A stretch of DNA of 64,000 bases. Source: JANMZO01 sp963763135 (GTDB lineage: Bacteria > Actinomycetota > Acidimicrobiia > Acidimicrobiales > JANYDT01). A program made the translations under genes and the position numbers. Under the pieces are notes generated by a model. The model made no database searches and was not told the DNA's origin. It saw only the letters and a program-made list of their open reading frames with translations. The DNA lies in the NCBI GenBank assembly GCA_963763135.1, contig CAVXNJ010000004.1, positions 1,342,363 through 1,406,362 of the forward strand, written 5' to 3'. The stretch's first letter is position 1, and each line of letters starts with the position of its first letter. This document shows positions 42,850-51,621 of this stretch, one piece after another.

Positions 42850-43055
42850 ACTCGCAAATGCAGGCCCCGGCGGGAGAGCCACGTCATCGCTGGCGGAGAC
42901 AATACGACAAATTCCGAAGTTGCCGGAACGAACCTCGGCCGCCCATCCAAAATCCGTGAGTATTTCCCAAATAAACTGCGTCGGATTCGGATCAAAAACC
43001 GTCACAACCCCTGATTTTCCTGGGAAGTACGCAGTCTCATGATTCTGACAAGATC

Positions 43056-43070
43056 GTGCAGTTTCTGCAC
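43056..43070. terminator. Hairpin with T-rich tail upstream of the hrpB 3' end
   Basis: GTGCAG (43056-43061), loop TTT, CTGCAC (43065-43070), followed on the plus strand by GTTTTG. It resembles a compact intrinsic terminator for plus-strand transcription and could protect hrpB from read-through. Confidence 0.55.
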
Positions 43071-43132
43071 GTTTTGCCCGGAAACGATGGCAAAACCGCC
43101 TAAGATAAGCCTAAATATAGATGAACAGTCAA

Positions 43133-45580
43133 CTACAACCGGGGCTTCGCTTTGGCGGTTGCAACGGCCGATTCCGGATCCTCCGGCCACGGGTGCCTTG
43201 GATAGCGACCACGAAGGTCGGAGCGCACCGCCGCGTAACCCGACTTCCAAAATGCCGACAGGTCGGCAATGACAGCCGCCGGTCGACCGGCCGGCGACAG
43301 AAGCACCAGACGCACCGCGACCCGACCCTTCGCGATGCGGGGTCCGGTCGAAGCTCCGAAGAACTCCTGTAGCTTCGCTTCGATGGTGGGTCCTCCGGCA
43401 TCGAGGTAGTCAACACTCACCGCGCGACCCGACGGGATGGCGACGTGAACCGGAGCTTCGAGATCGAGCCGCTGACGAAGGCGGTGACTCAGTTGTGTTC
43501 GTAAAAGTGCGTCGATGTCGAGCCCCCGCATGGGATTTTTCGGATCGCGGCCCGCCAGCGCGGGACCGAGCCAGTGCTCCGCCGTCACCGCCAACGTCGG
43601 TACCGACCAGTCGGGCCAAAGGTCGTCAACGTCCTGAGACCCGTCGGGGTCCGACGCCCGGAGGAACGCTATGCGAGCCCGGAGAACCGCCACCGGCCCC
43701 GCATTCAGTACGGCATCGAAATCGAGATCGGCAAGGACCGCCGTGACCACGTCTTCCTCGGTCGGAGCTACGACCCGAACCGAAAGTACGGCTGATCCCA
43801 TCCGAAGGTGTTCGACGGTCTCGATCCGGCCACTGGGAAGACGTCGCGGGACCCGTATGGTCTCGGTGGACACACCGAGGTCCAGGACCTCCTGGACCGT
43901 GACGGGTACGGCTCGAAAGATCCTGCCCGCACGGCGGTCTCCATCAATTTCCAGCGCAACCACGAGTTCCGAACCTCGAAGCGGATCTTCGTCGGACATC
44001 GTGGCAACGACGCCCGACACCAGTTGATAGCGGCCGGCGTCGTCACCGACCCGGGCCGCAATTCGCTCGGGAAACGCGACGGCAGCCAACTGACCCGTAC
44101 TTCGGGGACGGCCCTCGGATCCGCTGCGGCGGAGCCCGCCGCCACTTCGAGCGATCAACCGGCGCAGTCGCGCTGGTGTTGCGGTGCCGCCGACCAATTC
44201 CGAAGCCAAGGCGATAGCTCGATCGAACGTCGCCTCATCGCCCGACCCGGCGGCTTCGACCAGGAGCGCTCCAACCCGGGCCGGTACCGGCAGGCCGGCC
44301 AGTGCGGTCCCGAGCTTCGTGGGCTTACGGTCGCCGTCGAGGGCTCGGAGTTGCTGAAGCGTCTCGACGCCGGCGTTCCAGTGTTCGAGGGGAGGCTCGT
44401 CCACCCATCGCAGTTCCGCCGGATCAGTGACGCCCCACACCGAAACCTGCAGAACGGTATCGGTAAGGTCCGCGTCGGCGATCTCGGGGACGTCATCGTC
44501 GGGCGAACGCTCGAAGTCTGCACCGGACCACATCCGTATGACCACACCGGGCGCTTCACGTCCGGCTCGACCGGCCCGCTGACGAGCGGTCGCTTTTGTG
44601 GTTCGTTCGGTGACGAGTCGGCTGAGTCCGGTACGAGGATCGAATGATGATCGCCTGGTCAGTCCGCTGTCGACCACCGTTCGCACGCCCGGGATGGTGA
44701 TGCTGGTCTGCGCGACTGCGGTGGCCAGAATGACCTTTTGGCGACCGTACGGGTCGGGTCTGAGGGCCAGCGCTACGTCGTCGGGAGCGGTCGAACCCGT
44801 GAGGGTGTGGACGACGACCCCGTCCCGCAGGGGCCGCCGCCGAAGCACCCGCTGAACCGCCCGGATCTCGCCGGTTCCCGGAAGAAACACGAGAACGTCA
44901 CCCGGCGAGGAGACGAGTTGAAGCTCATCAACGACACCGTCGGCGAGGTGTGCGATGAGGGTGGGCTTCTCTCGCACGTGGAGCGGAAACGTTCGGCTCT
45001 CCGTCGCCACAACCGATGCGCCCAACAGCTCAGCGAACCGCTCGGACTCAAGGGTGGCACTCATCGCGATCAAGCGAAGTTCGGGACGAAGCAGCGACTT
45101 TGCATGAGCAGCCAGGGTGAGCGAGAGGTCTATATCAAGGCTTCGCTCGTGCACTTCATCGAACAGAACAGTCGACACGCCTTCGAGTCCGGGGTCGTTC
45201 TGCAGCATACGCAGGAACACCCCCTCGGTCACGACTTCAATTCTTGTACGCGCGCTTACCTTCGTTTCGTCACGCATGCGGTAGCCCACGGTCTCGCCTA
45301 CCGGTTCACCGAGTGTCAACGCCATCCGCTCGGCCGCGGCCCGCGTGGCCACGCGTCTGGGTTCCGTGATGATCAGACGGTCGAGCGTTCCCGGTTCGGT
45401 CAGGTGTAGCGGTAGCCGAGTCGTCTTTCCGGTGCCGGGTGGAGCAACGACTACTACGGCCCCGTCGGAATCAAGCCGTGCACGAACGTCGTTGACGAGC
45501 CCATCGGCGGGAAACCTTTGAGGGTCGAGCGCCACGAGTCCGAAACGACGAACTGACTCAGCTCCTTCGGACTCCCCCAT
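43133..45580 (-). CDS. hrpB: ATP-dependent helicase HrpB
   Basis: An 815-residue DExH helicase. Walker A APPGTGKTT is at ~45-53, motif Ia ITEPRRVATRAAAERMA at ~70, DEVH in LFDEVHERSLD at ~138, SAT in MSATLES at ~173 and motif VI QRAGRAGRE at ~335. HA2 and the HrpB-specific C-terminal domain follow (DLSAFWKSGYAAVRSDLRGRYPRHPWPEDP), the family signature. RNA or ribosome-related substrates are suspected for HrpB; the role is poorly defined. The ATG is at 45580. Confidence 0.94.
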   Translation of the reverse strand: MGESEGAESVRRFGLVALDPQRFPADGLVNDVRARLDSDGAVVVVAPPGTGKTTRLPLHLTEPGTLDRLIITEPRRVATRAAAERMALTLGEPVGETVGYRMRDETKVSARTRIEVVTEGVFLRMLQNDPGLEGVSTVLFDEVHERSLDIDLSLTLAAHAKSLLRPELRLIAMSATLESERFAELLGASVVATESRTFPLHVREKPTLIAHLADGVVDELQLVSSPGDVLVFLPGTGEIRAVQRVLRRRPLRDGVVVHTLTGSTAPDDVALALRPDPYGRQKVILATAVAQTSITIPGVRTVVDSGLTRRSSFDPRTGLSRLVTERTTKATARQRAGRAGREAPGVVIRMWSGADFERSPDDDVPEIADADLTDTVLQVSVWGVTDPAELRWVDEPPLEHWNAGVETLQQLRALDGDRKPTKLGTALAGLPVPARVGALLVEAAGSGDEATFDRAIALASELVGGTATPARLRRLIARSGGGLRRSGSEGRPRSTGQLAAVAFPERIAARVGDDAGRYQLVSGVVATMSDEDPLRGSELVVALEIDGDRRAGRIFRAVPVTVQEVLDLGVSTETIRVPRRLPSGRIETVEHLRMGSAVLSVRVVAPTEEDVVTAVLADLDFDAVLNAGPVAVLRARIAFLRASDPDGSQDVDDLWPDWSVPTLAVTAEHWLGPALAGRDPKNPMRGLDIDALLRTQLSHRLRQRLDLEAPVHVAIPSGRAVSVDYLDAGGPTIEAKLQEFFGASTGPRIAKGRVAVRLVLLSPAGRPAAVIADLSAFWKSGYAAVRSDLRGRYPRHPWPEDPESAVATAKAKPRL

Positions 45581-45618
45581 CCCCTACAAGGTACAGGTGA
45601 TAACCAACCGTCGGATGT

Positions 45619-46875
45619 TTATCGTTTTGCTAAACCAGCCATTGCCGGGACACGTGAAACTATCTCGCGACCGATCTCCAGCGACGCGGTGGCTGCCGGA
45701 GAAGGCGCGTTGCACACGTGAAGAGCGCCTACGCCTTCGACGATCAGGAAGTCGTCGACCATTCCCCCGTCGGGTTTCAGGGCTTGGGCTCGCACGCCTG
45801 CGTGGGTCGGCACAACGTCGTCTTCGGTAACCTCGGGTATGAGCTGCTGCAGGCTCCGCACAAACGATTTCTTGCTGAAGCTCCGCCACATTTCTCGGGC
45901 ACCCTCCCGCCAGTTCTTCGCTGCCAACTTGTGAAAGCCGCTGTACTTGAGAATCTCGGCCAGCTCTCTGGCGTCGAAGTCGGTTTTCTCATAACCCTCG
46001 CGTTTGAAGGCCAACACGGCGTTCGGTCCGGCGTGAACGCTCCCGTCGATCATGCGGGTGAAGTGAACCCCGAGGAAAGGAAAGTCAGGGTTCGGCACCG
46101 GATAGATGAGACCCTTGACCAGGTCACGCCGATGCGGGGCCAACTCGTAGTACTCGCCACGAAATGGAACAATCTGCGCCGTGGGGTCCGCCCCGTCCAT
46201 ACGGGTTACGCGATCGGAGTAGAGGCCAGCGCAATTGACAATGAACCCGGCTTCGACATCGCCGCGGTTGGTGACGATGCGGTGAGTCGACCCGACCCGA
46301 TCGAGCTTTTCTACCTTCGTGCCGAGGTGAACCTGGCCGCCGCCCTCTTCGATCAGACGGGCGTACGTCGCACAGACTGCCCGATAGTCGGCGATTCCGG
46401 TCGTAGGGACCCATATGGCTGAAACCGCGGCAACGTGAGGTTCGATCTCCTTGGCACGCGACGCCGAAATCTTTTCTACCGGCAGCTCGTTTTCCAACCC
46501 GCGGACATAGAGATTCTCGAGCAGCGGGAGTTCCTCTGCGCTCGTCGCCACGACGATTTTGCCGCACACGTCGTGACCGATCCCGTGACGCTCGCAGAAC
46601 TCGACCATTGACCTGGCCCCCGCCTTGGCCATCGTCGCTTTCAGGCTCCCCGGCTTGTAATACAACCCGGAATGGATGACGCCGGAGTTGTGGCCGGTCT
46701 GATGTGCCGCCAACGCGCTTTCCTTTTCCAGCACAGCGACGGTTGACCCCGGAAATCGCTCGGAAAGGTGGAGTCCGGTGGAAAGGCCGACGATCCCGCC
46801 TCCGATCACGGCGAAATCGACCCGATCGGGTAGAGCGACGCTTTGCACGTTTTGGGCGGTCACCGTTGTCGACAT
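45619..46875 (-). CDS. lhgO: L-2-hydroxyglutarate oxidase family FAD protein
   Basis: A 418-residue FAD-dependent oxidoreductase of the DAO superfamily. FAIVGGGIVGLSTG-like dinucleotide loop near residue 20 (VIGGGIVG), AAHQTGHNSGVIHSGLYYKPGSLKA at ~56-80 and FLGVHFTRMIDGSVHAGPNAV at ~265 match LhgO, which oxidises L-2-hydroxyglutarate to 2-oxoglutarate and passes electrons to the quinone pool. PTHAGVRAQALKPDG lies near the C-terminus. It follows hrpB in reverse order, 38 bp away, but as the upstream gene of the pair. Confidence 0.9.
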   Translation of the reverse strand: MSTTVTAQNVQSVALPDRVDFAVIGGGIVGLSTGLHLSERFPGSTVAVLEKESALAAHQTGHNSGVIHSGLYYKPGSLKATMAKAGARSMVEFCERHGIGHDVCGKIVVATSAEELPLLENLYVRGLENELPVEKISASRAKEIEPHVAAVSAIWVPTTGIADYRAVCATYARLIEEGGGQVHLGTKVEKLDRVGSTHRIVTNRGDVEAGFIVNCAGLYSDRVTRMDGADPTAQIVPFRGEYYELAPHRRDLVKGLIYPVPNPDFPFLGVHFTRMIDGSVHAGPNAVLAFKREGYEKTDFDARELAEILKYSGFHKLAAKNWREGAREMWRSFSKKSFVRSLQQLIPEVTEDDVVPTHAGVRAQALKPDGGMVDDFLIVEGVGALHVCNAPSPAATASLEIGREIVSRVPAMAGLAKR

Positions 46876-47221
46876 GGGGAAGTCTCGTCTTTCTTTACCG
46901 GACGTAAGGTCACGACCGGCATTGGTAGGAATGCGGCAGCTCGCAGCTCCCCAATGCTACGGCGGCCGGACCAGCATCGAAATAGTGCTGACGTCACAAC
47001 CTATCGACGCCGGAGCGGGCGGGGTTTAGTCCGCGGAGAGTTGGGTATCTATCCGCCGGAGCCGAAACGCCCGCGCACGTTTCGCGTGCCCGGAAACACC
47101 CGGCGACGAACCGGTCCGGACGGCACCGACTGTCGTCATCGGCGGTACCAAGCAGTTGCATTTTGCATTTCCGCCACGACCCCGAGAACCAGTAACTCCC
47201 TACCCACTATTGGAGATTGAC
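46876..47221. other. 346-bp divergent spacer between lhgO and the CHRD gene
   Basis: This must hold the promoters of both genes. I see an isolated palindrome TGACGTCA near 46990, a small inverted repeat GCACG/CGTGC near 47080 and a ribosome binding site TTGGAG before the CHRD gene. No convincing -35/-10 pair, RNA gene or further ORF was recognised. Confidence 0.45.
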
Positions 47222-48274
47222 ATGTCAAAACTACGACGCATTGCTGCGTGTTCGTCTGGCGCCCTCGTGCTGGCGGTCGGACTTTTCCCCGCGCTGCGAG
47301 CTGAAGCTGCCCCCGTCACATTCGGCGCTGTTGCGTCGGCCAACCAGGAGGTGACCGCGCCCGGTGCGAGTGACCTGAATGCGAGTGCGGTCGTCGACAT
47401 CAGCATTGACGGGTTCACGGGTGACGTCTGCGTGCAAAGCACAATCAGCGGGCTCGGAGGAGCCATCACGGCCGCACACATCCACAGCGGGGGTTTTGGA
47501 GTGAACGGTGCGGTCGTCGTGCCGCTGCCCAACACCGCAACCGCGGTCGCCGGCTGCGTGACGACCACCCCGCAACAGGCGCAGGCCATTCTGGCCAACC
47601 CCAACGGCTTCTATTTCAATGCCCATACCGCAGCGAGCCCCGGCGGCGCGGTACGCGGACAGTTGACCTCGACGATGCTTTCCGCATCACTCGTGGGCTC
47701 CGCTGAGGTACCCACCCTCGGAGACCCTGACGGCTCCGGTCGGTCTGTCGTCTCCATCGACACCACCGCCAACCAGGCGTGCGTATGGACCGAACTCACT
47801 GCGCTCGACCTCCCAGCTGTTGCAGCGCACATTCACTCAGGAGCGCTCGGTGTAGCTGGACCGGTGGTGGTGCCAATCGTTGCTCCGGCGACGGCCACCG
47901 CAGCTTCGTGTGGAACGGCATCGGCGGCAGTCGTTACCGGAATCGCGGCAGCACCGGCGAACTTCTACGTGAATGTACACACGGCGCCCTTCCCGGGTGG
48001 CGCGGTCCGAGGAAACCTGACGACCCGTACGGCGTTCGGGATTCCGACTCCCGCAACAGGCACACCGATCCCGTTGGCGACGACCACCACAGTCCTGGCA
48101 ACCACCACGGTCCCTGCGACAACGACTATCGCGACCACCACAACCGCAGCTACGACCACCACGATTCCTACAACGACCACCACGGCGCCAGCGGCCCCCG
48201 CCACAACCGCCGCTCCGGCCGTTGAACCATCGCCTGCCGAACCGATCGAAGAAGCCCCGACGTTTGCCGGTTGA
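47222..48274 (+). CDS. Secreted protein with two CHRD domains and a Thr-rich tail
   Basis: A 350-residue exported protein. Residues 1-30 form a signal peptide ending near LRAEAAP. Two CHRD-type repeats (~31-155 and ~160-280) share TAAHIHSGGFGVNGAVVVPL/AAHIHSGALGVAGPVVVPI and GFYFNAHTAASPGGAVRGQL/NFYVNVHTAPFPGGAVRGNL. Each domain has a likely Cys pair. The tail (~290-350) is a run of TTTT/ATTT then Pro/Ala, resembling a cell-wall spacer, with no LPxTG or anchor seen. CHRD function in bacteria is unknown. ATG 47222 has TTGGAG upstream. Confidence 0.88.
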   Translation: MSKLRRIAACSSGALVLAVGLFPALRAEAAPVTFGAVASANQEVTAPGASDLNASAVVDISIDGFTGDVCVQSTISGLGGAITAAHIHSGGFGVNGAVVVPLPNTATAVAGCVTTTPQQAQAILANPNGFYFNAHTAASPGGAVRGQLTSTMLSASLVGSAEVPTLGDPDGSGRSVVSIDTTANQACVWTELTALDLPAVAAHIHSGALGVAGPVVVPIVAPATATAASCGTASAAVVTGIAAAPANFYVNVHTAPFPGGAVRGNLTTRTAFGIPTPATGTPIPLATTTTVLATTTVPATTTIATTTTAATTTTIPTTTTTAPAAPATTAAPAVEPSPAEPIEEAPTFAG

Positions 48275-48304
48275 TCGGCTAACCGGTCGCCGCCCCACGT
48301 TGTC

Positions 48305-48338
48305 GCTGATCCTCAGCAGCAAATTGCTGAGGATCAGC
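48305..48338. terminator. Bidirectional terminator between CHRD and nucleotidyltransferase genes
   Basis: GCTGATCCTCAGCA (48305-48318) pairs perfectly with TGCTGAGGATCAGC (48325-48338) over a 6-nt loop. It lies between convergent genes and overlaps the last codons and stop of the minus-strand gene. There is no clear T-run in either direction. Confidence 0.72.
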
Positions 48339-49188
48339 GAACGGCGTCGAGGCGGCGATCGATCAACCAGTCGTTGAGTTCGTCGACATTGGTCGGCGCT
48401 GGCGGAAGGAGGCTGCCCAATTCGGCGGCCAGAAGGTGTTCATGTAGGCGGTCGAGCATCGACTCGTGCTGTTCAATGATGGCGGGATCGATGCGTGCGT
48501 GTTCCTGGCCGGATCGCTTGGCCGCAACGAGTTCGGGGACCCCGTCGAACCCGTAGATCTCTGCAAGTATGGACACATTGGTTTCCAGTTCGCCGGTACG
48601 GAGCAGTTCGACACCCGTCAGACCCACGCGGTAGGCATACAACAGCCCTCGCAGCGTGGGGGCGCGGTGCAACTCCCGGCGACATCCGTGGAAAAACCCT
48701 CCGTAGTGTTTGGCAAAGCGCTGCGAGAGGGACCGTCGGGTGATCGTCTGTAGTTCAGCCAGGTGAGGGTGCTGAACGACCTGCATCGGCGAAAGGATGC
48801 GTTCGAGCATGTTTCCGTTGCCGCTCAGCAGAATCGTGAGTGCCTCACCCGCCTCGTTGGTTGTGAAGTCACATTGCACGCCCTCGAAGTCTTCGGTGAT
48901 GTCGTGGGCTGAGGACCTTTGATCACGCCGGAGTCCGAGCAGCGAACGGGTCGGGGCCAGATGGATCCCTTTGATATCCAGATCGCTGTCGGCCGACGGA
49001 AACCCGTAGATGTGCGGGCCGGTTACAGCACAGCTGAGCAAGACTCCGGGGCCACGGTTCGCGTCGACGAACCGACGTGCCAGCTCTAGGTCTGGAGTCA
49101 GCACGCGACCTGACCCGCTTCGACACAACAAAATCCCATCTCCAGCTGCAATCCCGTACACCCAGGCGTATCCGGCCGCGACGCTCAC
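48334..49188 (-). CDS. RlaP-type nucleotidyltransferase (Pol beta superfamily)
   Basis: A 284-residue protein of the PF10127 (YcgL/RlaP) group. The nucleotidyltransferase motif appears as VTGPHIYGFPSADSDLDIKG (~55-74), where the usual GSHAYGL is GPHIYGF but the DLD metal pair is kept. RRELHRAPTLRGLLYAYRVGLTG (~168) is the typical helical segment. Related proteins act in RNA repair or nucleotide transfer, but the substrate is unproven. The GTG start gives a ~45-residue leader before the fold, and a shorter start is possible. Confidence 0.8.
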   Translation of the reverse strand: MSVAAGYAWVYGIAAGDGILLCRSGSGRVLTPDLELARRFVDANRGPGVLLSCAVTGPHIYGFPSADSDLDIKGIHLAPTRSLLGLRRDQRSSAHDITEDFEGVQCDFTTNEAGEALTILLSGNGNMLERILSPMQVVQHPHLAELQTITRRSLSQRFAKHYGGFFHGCRRELHRAPTLRGLLYAYRVGLTGVELLRTGELETNVSILAEIYGFDGVPELVAAKRSGQEHARIDPAIIEQHESMLDRLHEHLLAAELGSLLPPAPTNVDELNDWLIDRRLDAVR

Positions 49189-49353
49189 GGCCCCTAGCTG
49201 GGAAAATACTAGGGCATGTCACCCCGGTCGTTGGCCGCCGTATGGCCAGTCGTGCTATCCACTGGCGGGCAACAGTCGTCGCCAGATCTGCCCGCTCTCG
49301 CATGGCGTGCGCTCACGGTCGTGAGATGTTTCCACCGCACGTGGGGCGGTTGA

Positions 49354-50535
49354 TTACCGGAGCGACCGGGTGGGTCGACGGTTCAGCACGATGAGTGCGA
49401 TTGCGCCGGCCAACGCTCCCCAAAACGCCGAACCGACACGGGCGATCGTGACACCGGAGAGGGTCACGAGGAAGGTGATGATCGCTGCCTCACGGGTCGA
49501 CTCGTCGGCGGTTGCGTTGGTGAGGTTGTTGGCGATGGTCATCACGAGCGCAAGGGCGGCCACGGCCCGAACGAGTTCTTTCGGAAACGCGTTGAGCAGC
49601 CCGGTGACTGCGGTGGCGAACAGCCCGATCGCCACATAGAAAATCCCATTCCACACAGCGGCCGTGTACCTGCGGTTCTTGTCCTCATGGGATTCGGGGC
49701 TCATACAAATGGCTGCGGTGATGGCCGAGAGGTTCAGCATGTACCCGCCGAAGGGAGCAAGGAGCATCGTCCCAAGCCCGGTGATACCTATCGTTTTCGA
49801 CAACGGCACGGGATAGTCGAAGGTTCGGATCGCAGCCACGCCGGGCAGATTCTGGCCGGCCATCGTCACGACAAACAGCGGTACCGCGAGGCTGACGATC
49901 GCCGCCAACGAGAACGAGGGTCGGGTAAACACCGGATGGGCCAGCGAGAGCTGCAACTTGTCGGAATTGAACGTTCCGGTGGCCACGGCCACGACAACGC
50001 CAACGGCCAACGTGAGCATCATCGTGTATCGGATGATGAACCGACGTCCGACGAGGTACGCGGCAAACATCGCGACGATCAGCCCGGTACGAGACGACGC
50101 CGCGGCAAAACCGTCGATGGCGAAGTGGCTGAGTGCACCCGCGAGCAATGCCCCGGCGAGGGCGAGCGGGATCTTGTTCATGGCCTTTTCGAACAAGCCG
50201 GTGAACCCGACCACCGCAATCAATATTCCGCAGACGATGAACGCGCCGATGGCCTGGCCCATGGTGAATTGCCCGGGTTGCGCTGTAGCCAACACTGCGG
50301 CCCCCGGGGTCGACCATGCCACCATGGTCGGGATACGCCACCGCAGCGATAGACCGATCGTGATGACGCCCATCCCGATCGAAACCGCCCATACCCACGA
50401 CGTGACTTCTGCGTCGTTGGCGCCGAACGCCCGAGCAGCCGAGAAAACGATCGCCACAGAACTGGTGTAGCCCACGAGCATCGCCACGAACCCGGCGGTG
50501 ATCGTGGAGATGGAGGTGTCACGCCAAAAACGCAC
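49354..50535 (-). CDS. BenE-family benzoate/H+ symporter-like protein
   Basis: A 393-residue membrane carrier with about 12 helices. N-terminal STITAGFVAMLVGYTSSVAIVF, the WRIPTMVAWSTPGAAVL segment (~66-82) and NLPGVAAIRTFDYPVP (~228) are BenE hallmarks. The family imports benzoate and perhaps other aromatic or purine-like acids. The start is GTG. No aromatic-degradation genes are next to it, so the substrate is open. Confidence 0.88.
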   Translation of the reverse strand: MRFWRDTSISTITAGFVAMLVGYTSSVAIVFSAARAFGANDAEVTSWVWAVSIGMGVITIGLSLRWRIPTMVAWSTPGAAVLATAQPGQFTMGQAIGAFIVCGILIAVVGFTGLFEKAMNKIPLALAGALLAGALSHFAIDGFAAASSRTGLIVAMFAAYLVGRRFIIRYTMMLTLAVGVVVAVATGTFNSDKLQLSLAHPVFTRPSFSLAAIVSLAVPLFVVTMAGQNLPGVAAIRTFDYPVPLSKTIGITGLGTMLLAPFGGYMLNLSAITAAICMSPESHEDKNRRYTAAVWNGIFYVAIGLFATAVTGLLNAFPKELVRAVAALALVMTIANNLTNATADESTREAAIITFLVTLSGVTIARVGSAFWGALAGAIALIVLNRRPTRSLR

Positions 50536-50588
50536 TCCGAGAACCTACAACCCTGAAGGCGGCGAAACGCCGACAAAGGCAATCGGAT

Positions 50589-50981
50589 CTACCGATCCTG
50601 CTGCCGGTCATGGAATGCCAACCATTCGTTCGGCGACCACAGCGCAAGGAGTTGGTCCGACACAAAATGGACGGTCTTCACGACCATGGCGTACCACTCG
50701 AACCCGGTGCTCAATGCTTCCGTGAGCCGCAGAGCCCGCAGCAACAAATCGGCTTCCTCGATGGCGAGGAGGATGGGGCGCTGCTCGTTACCGGCAAAAT
50801 CGGATTCGTCGGGAAACGGCCAAAGCGAGACAAGTCGACCCTCCAGTTCGAAAAGCAGCTCGTCAATCAGGCCCTGGTCGGTCATCACGCCGAGCGCCGT
50901 CTGCAATGCCGTAGCGCCCGATGCCGGAAGCATCAGTCGGCGCTCAGACGGTTGCGGTGGCGGGCCGGGCTCATCAGACAC
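50589..50981 (-). CDS. Hypothetical protein
   Basis: A 130-residue protein I do not recognise. It begins with a Pro-rich stretch (DEPGPPPQPSERR), then looks mostly helical (ALGVMTDQGLIDELLFELEGRL, EEADLLLRALRLTEALS). It contains four Trp and no Cys. No signal peptide or membrane helix is seen. The GTG start has only a weak ribosome binding site. Codon use and amino-acid pattern are compatible with a real gene in the spacer next to benE. Confidence 0.5.
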   Translation of the reverse strand: MSDEPGPPPQPSERRLMLPASGATALQTALGVMTDQGLIDELLFELEGRLVSLWPFPDESDFAGNEQRPILLAIEEADLLLRALRLTEALSTGFEWYAMVVKTVHFVSDQLLALWSPNEWLAFHDRQQDR

Positions 50982-51193
50982 CTCTGTACGGTAATGACGC
51001 TGTCGGCGTTATGCCGAAACGCGTAACCCTCCAGCTCGACCGACACCATGCCTCGCGGAGCTCCGTTCGAGCCTGCGGTGATACGTGGGATTCGGACCCG
51101 GGTAGGCACCCCAAGCGGTCCGAACTCCCACGATGCCACGCCTACGCTCCACTAACCCGTTCGTCCGGAACGGAACCGACTTGGAGGAAACTC

Positions 51194-51370
51194 ATGGGAT
51201 TGTTCGACAAAGCCAAAGATCTTGCTGACCAGGCCGGCGACTTGGCCGACAAGGCCAAAGACGTCGTCGAAGAGCACGGCGACAAACTGCCGGGGGGTCT
51301 CGGCGACAAGGCCAAGGACGCTATCGACAAGGTTTCAGACCTCGCCGACAAGCTTCCCGGCAAACACTGA
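51194..51370 (+). CDS. Small amphipathic protein, MT0933/Rv0909 antitoxin-like
   Basis: A 58-residue protein with an excellent ribosome binding site (TTGGAGGAAA). The sequence is built from a repeated motif DKAKDLADQ/DLADKAKDVVEE/DKAKDAIDKVSDLADK, highly charged and helical, starting MGLFDKAKDLA. It resembles the MT0933-like antitoxin family of actinobacteria. No toxin gene is adjacent (the next ORF is more than 700 bp away), so an orphan role or a different function is possible. It is followed by a short inverted repeat CCGGTC/GACCGG. Confidence 0.72.
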   Translation: MGLFDKAKDLADQAGDLADKAKDVVEEHGDKLPGGLGDKAKDAIDKVSDLADKLPGKH

Positions 51371-51507
51371 ATTTCTTCACCTGAACGGCCGGTCTTGACC
51401 GGTCTGCCACGAGAAGTCGAAGATCGGTCGCTCAATATCTATAATGGCGAGCACGCGACCTAGGCCTTATACGTAAATAGTTACCGCTGATATTCCTGGC
51501 GTTTCCT

Positions 51508-51523
51508 TGTGACTTTGCTCACG
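51508..51523. promoter_or_regulatory. CRP/FNR-like site
   Basis: TGTGA-CTTTGC-TCACG matches the CRP consensus TGTGA-N6-TCACA at nine of ten positions. It is inside the gene-free region, about 140 nt after the small MT0933-like gene and 600 nt before fxsA. Actinobacterial Crp proteins bind this consensus. Whether a promoter is attached is unclear. Confidence 0.45.
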
Positions 51524-51588
51524 CTAAGCCTTTTACATCGGCGCTGCGATACCGGAATCTACGAATGACCTACGATCCGGTCCAGCAA

Positions 51589-51621
51589 CATACCCCGGTA
51601 TCACCACGATACCGGGGTATG
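51589..51621. promoter_or_regulatory. 14-bp perfect inverted repeat CATACCCCGGTATC / GATACCGGGGTATG
   Basis: The arms at 51589-51602 and 51608-51621 are separated by ACCAC. Each arm is itself nearly palindromic (ATACC-CC-GGTAT), so the site offers four ATACC half-sites. A fifth, GATACCGG, is at about 51548. Such clustering suggests an operator for an oligomeric regulator, though the hairpin could also work as a terminator. Confidence 0.55.

Larger units (their letters stand above)
42778..43132. other. 355-bp spacer between convergent esterase and hrpB genes
   Basis: Two hairpins (annotated separately) fit terminators for the two genes. Between and after them lies an AT-richer stretch (about 42950-43130) with no gene I trust. 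One short frame from ATG 43039 encodes MILTRSCSFCTFCPETM and more, but it soon runs antisense to hrpB and has no clear ribosome binding site. No tRNA or known riboswitch is recognised. Confidence 0.5.

Noticed and set aside
49687..50352. 221-codon hydrophilic plus-strand frame
   Set aside because: Antisense shadow of the BenE gene, Gly/Arg/His-rich with no family features.
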